Shown: positions 13,733-15,630 of the stretch, in pieces | Position numbering within the stretch: the first letter of the stretch is position 1 | How the letters are laid out: every line of letters starts with the position of its first letter | The notes under the pieces: generated by a model | Databases searched by the model: none | Seen by the model: only the letters and a program-made list of their open reading frames with translations | Told to the model about the DNA's origin: nothing | NCBI GenBank assembly: GCA_052389755.1 | Contig: JBQTHP010000228.1 | Span: 1-15,630 of the forward strand | Direction of reading: 5' to 3' | Source: JBQTHP01 sp052389755 | Lineage (GTDB): Bacteria > Pseudomonadota > Gammaproteobacteria > Steroidobacterales > Steroidobacteraceae | DNA: 15,630 nucleotides | Made by a program: the position numbers and the translations under genes

Positions 13733-13747
13733 TTTCGCTATGCGAAA
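13733..13747. promoter_or_regulatory. IclR-type operator at the hydrolase start
   Basis: TTTCGCTATGCGAAA has perfect six-base arms around TAT, the same architecture as the site at 12819. A half-site ATGCGAAA also lies at 13721-13728, 19 bp upstream of the identical half at 13740-13747. The palindrome overlaps the in-frame ATG at 13740 and ends ten bases before the ATG at 13758. It links the hydrolase gene to the same regulon. Confidence 0.65.
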
Positions 13748-13757
13748 CGCAACGATC

Positions 13758-14573
13758 ATGCAGACCTCGCCCGTCCCGCCGGCAGAGGAGTTCATCGAAC
13801 TCGACGGTGCGCGCTTGCGCTATCGCGACGAGGGGAAGGGTTTTCCGCTCATCCTCATCCACGGGTGGGCACTCGACCTTGACATGTGGCAGCCGCAGGT
13901 CCCGGCGTGGTTTCCGCGCCTACGCGTCATCCGCTTCGATCGACGAGGCTTTGGCGGCTCGGTCGGGCAGCCTTCACTCCTTGCAGACGCACGTGACGTC
14001 GAATCGCTGTTACGGCGCCTGAATCTCCCCCGCGCGGCCCTGCTCGGCATGTCGCAGGGTGCACGCGTCGCGATGCGCGTCGCCGCAGGACCGCAGCGAA
14101 AACAAGTGGTATGCGTAATCCTCGATGGCGCGCCTTTCGACGTCGGCGACGCCGGCGAGCCCGAGATACCGCTCGCGCGCTATCGAGCGCTCGTACGGGA
14201 GCAAGGCATGGATGCATTCCGCAAGGAGTGGAGCGGCCATCCATTCGTGCAGCTTCATTCGAACGATCGCGTCGCGAGCGAGCTGCTGCAAGTGATGACG
14301 TGCCGCTATCCAGGCACAGACCTGCTCGCACCGGCGGGAACGTCCGATGGCGAGCTGCCGGCTGCCGGCACGATCGCTGTGCCGACACTGGTGCTCAATG
14401 GCGCGCTTGATACACCGCGGCGGCGTTCGATGGGAGATGAGCTCTGTCGTGCGCTGCCGAATGCCGAGCGAGTGCTCGTCCCAAGCGCAGGACATCTGTC
14501 GAACCTGGACAACCCGACTGACTACAGCAGACTGGTTCTGGCCTTCATCGAGCGGCATATCACTGTCTCGTGA
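13758..14573 (+). CDS. Alpha/beta-hydrolase (PcaD/BioH-like, 271 aa)
   Basis: This is an alpha/beta-hydrolase fold enzyme, likely cytosolic, cutting an ester, lactone or carbon-carbon bond. The oxyanion-hole strand is LILIHGWALD (31-40), followed by IRFDRRGFGGS (58-68). The nucleophile elbow is GMSQG with Ser99. The acid is Asp218 (VLNGALD) and the base His246 (VPSAGHLSNLDNP). The size is that of 3-oxoadipate enol-lactonases and related enzymes, but no motif fixes the substrate. ATG at 13758 is preferred; an in-frame ATG at 13740 lies within a 15-bp operator. Neither has a clear ribosome site. The quinone reductase starts 17 bp after its stop, so the two are co-transcribed. Confidence 0.9.
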   Translation: MQTSPVPPAEEFIELDGARLRYRDEGKGFPLILIHGWALDLDMWQPQVPAWFPRLRVIRFDRRGFGGSVGQPSLLADARDVESLLRRLNLPRAALLGMSQGARVAMRVAAGPQRKQVVCVILDGAPFDVGDAGEPEIPLARYRALVREQGMDAFRKEWSGHPFVQLHSNDRVASELLQVMTCRYPGTDLLAPAGTSDGELPAAGTIAVPTLVLNGALDTPRRRSMGDELCRALPNAERVLVPSAGHLSNLDNPTDYSRLVLAFIERHITVS

Positions 14574-14590
14574 GGACGCGAGGAGGTTCC

Positions 14591-15202
14591 ATGCGCCGCA
14601 TCCTGATCCTCTACTACAGCAGCTACGGACACATCGAGGAGATGGCATATGCGCAGGCGGAGGGCGCCTCGAGCGTGCCCGAAACGCAGGTTACGGTGAA
14701 GCGCGTGCCGGAGCTCGTGCCGGCGGATGTCGCAAAGGCCTCGGGCTTCCGCCTGGATCAACGGGCGCCGACAGCCGCGGTGGAAGAACTGGAGCAATAC
14801 GACGCCGTCATCTTTGGCACGCCGACTAGGTTCGGAAACATGGCTGCGCAGATGCGCAATTTCCTGGACCAAACCGGAGCGTTGTGGACGCGGGGCGCGC
14901 TCGTCGGCAAGGTCGGCAGCGTTTTCTGCAGCACGGCAAGCCAGCACGGTGGGCAGGAGACGACGATCACGTCGTTTCATACGACGCTCCTGCACCACGG
15001 GATGATCATCGTCGGATTGCCGTACACGTATCGGGAGCTCTCGACCATGCGGGAGATCACCGGAGGCACGCCATACGGAGCGAGTTGCGTCACCGGCGCT
15101 GGCGACGAGTTGCGCATGCCCACGCGGCTCGAGCTCACCCTGTGCCGATATCAGGGCGAGCACGTGGCGAAGATCACCTTGCGTCTGCAGCGGCAGGCGT
15201 GA
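14591..15202 (+). CDS. wrbA: WrbA-type NAD(P)H:quinone oxidoreductase (203 aa)
   Basis: This flavodoxin-fold FMN enzyme reduces quinones by two electrons, avoiding semiquinones. The FMN phosphate loop is YYSSYGHIEEMA (8-19). The WrbA signature follows at FGTPTRFGNMAAQMRNFLDQTG (75-96), LWTRGALVGKVGSVF (98-112), STASQHGGQETT (114-125) and HHGMIIVGLPY (135-145). The length equals typical WrbA. ATG at 14591 is chosen because GAGGAGG or AGGAGG lies five bases upstream; an earlier ATG at 14570 has none. It is 17 bp downstream of the hydrolase and 11 bp before the SnoaL-like gene. In this context it may reduce a quinone formed during aromatic breakdown, though WrbA is also a general stress enzyme. 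Confidence 0.93.
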   Translation: MRRILILYYSSYGHIEEMAYAQAEGASSVPETQVTVKRVPELVPADVAKASGFRLDQRAPTAAVEELEQYDAVIFGTPTRFGNMAAQMRNFLDQTGALWTRGALVGKVGSVFCSTASQHGGQETTITSFHTTLLHHGMIIVGLPYTYRELSTMREITGGTPYGASCVTGAGDELRMPTRLELTLCRYQGEHVAKITLRLQRQA

Positions 15203-15213
15203 CAGGAGCCGCG

Positions 15214-15606
15214 ATGTACACATTGACGGCCGAAGCATTCGAGCACTGGCTGCAAGGCTACAAGGCGGCGTGGGAGGCGCGGGACTCGGCCGCTGCAGCC
15301 GCGCTCTTCACGGCCGACGCCGAGTACTACTGGACGCCGTTCGACCCGCCGCAGAGGGGGCGCATCGAGATTGCTGCAGCGTGGGAAGGCGCCGTCCTCA
15401 AGCAGAAGGACGTCACGTTCGACTACCTAGTGGTTGCGGTCGCGGCCGCTAGCGGCGTGGCCCACTGGCACACGCGCCTTGCGTCGGTGCCGCAAGGTGA
15501 AAAGGTCGAGTTGGACGGCATCGTGATCGCCGAATTCGCGCGTGCGGGACAATGCCTGACATTCCGCGAATGGTGGCATGTAAAAAGCGGCACCGATGAT
15601 GGCTGA
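15214..15606 (+). CDS. SnoaL/NTF2-like protein (130 aa)
   Basis: This small alpha+beta cone protein is of the NTF2/SnoaL superfamily. Typical parts are the first helix (FEHWLQGYKAAWEARDSAAAAALFTADAEYYWTPFD, 9-44), RIEIAAAWEGAV (50-61), VAHWHTRLASV (82-92), VELDGIVIAEF (98-108) and the end FREWWHVK (117-124). Members act as small isomerases, cyclases or hydratases, or as non-catalytic binding proteins; the catalytic residues vary, so the activity is open. ATG at 15214 follows AGGAG by five bases and lies 11 bp after the wrbA stop. The next gene start appears to overlap its end, supporting an operon. Confidence 0.85.
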   Translation: MYTLTAEAFEHWLQGYKAAWEARDSAAAAALFTADAEYYWTPFDPPQRGRIEIAAAWEGAVLKQKDVTFDYLVVAVAAASGVAHWHTRLASVPQGEKVELDGIVIAEFARAGQCLTFREWWHVKSGTDDG

Positions 15607-15630
15607 TCTTTTCAAAGATCCGTCTCTCTC
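15599..15630 (+). CDS. Start of a further operon gene, cut by window end
   Basis: ATG at 15599 opens a frame reading MADLFKDPSLS to the window edge, overlapping the end of the SnoaL-like gene by eight bases. This short start recalls the FKDPSL beginning of some aldehyde dehydrogenases, but ten residues are too few for an assignment. Overlapping start and stop favour a real translated gene. An ATG at 15596 is in the same frame. Confidence 0.35.
   Translation, partial: MADLFKDPSL

Noticed and set aside
1..15630. CRISPR arrays, tRNA or rRNA genes
   Set aside because: No repeat-spacer pattern with conserved repeats beyond the three 22-bp units, and no tRNA or rRNA-like sequence was recognised.

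Overview
This is a GC-rich proteobacterial window. The dusA-type sequences, TonB-dependent receptor, IclR regulator and CaiB/BaiF CoA-transferase suggest a soil or aquatic Gammaproteobacterium (Steroidobacter-like) or a related group. The exact taxon cannot be read from the sequence. The window has two contrasting halves.

Left half (about 1-5600): an accessory patchwork. It starts with the broken 3' end of a cyclase-family hydrolase gene. Then come two different DUF4143-type AAA ATPase genes, head to head, with a 408-bp spacer full of operator-like repeats. After these lie a secreted truncated globin and, divergent from it, a winged-helix/TPR regulator. Three short sequences at 1615, 3088 and 5548, all on the + strand, look like the first 10-18 codons of dusA (tRNA-dihydrouridine synthase A). 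The 5' end of dusA is a known integration target of a family of genomic-island integrases. I read these as fossil attachment sites that divide the region into modules. No complete dusA and no integrase gene is present.

Right half (5756-15630): a catabolic locus. Six genes run leftwards from 12729 with gaps of 0 to 25 bp: citryl-CoA lyase-like protein, CoA-transferase, MetE-core protein 2, TonB receptor, VOC protein, MetE-core protein 1. Divergent from them are an IclR regulator and a rightward series: alpha/beta hydrolase, WrbA-type quinone reductase, SnoaL-like protein, and the first codons of another gene at the window end. A 15-bp palindrome of form TTTCG-N5-CGAAA occurs in front of the leftward operon (one perfect, one weaker copy), in front of iclR, and at the hydrolase start. 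This points to one IclR-family regulon. The likely logic is uptake through the TonB receptor, methyl or thiol transfer by two zinc MetE-core proteins, CoA activation, carbon-carbon bond cleavage by the citrate-synthase-fold protein, and hydrolysis/redox steps. The substrate cannot be determined from sequence; a methylated or aromatic compound is plausible inference.

The most interesting points are the repeated dusA scars, the shared IclR palindromes, the five 11-bp direct repeats in front of the PhoB-type regulator, and the unusual pairing of two MetE-core proteins with a citryl-CoA lyase-like protein that has Ser where the usual catalytic Asp is expected.
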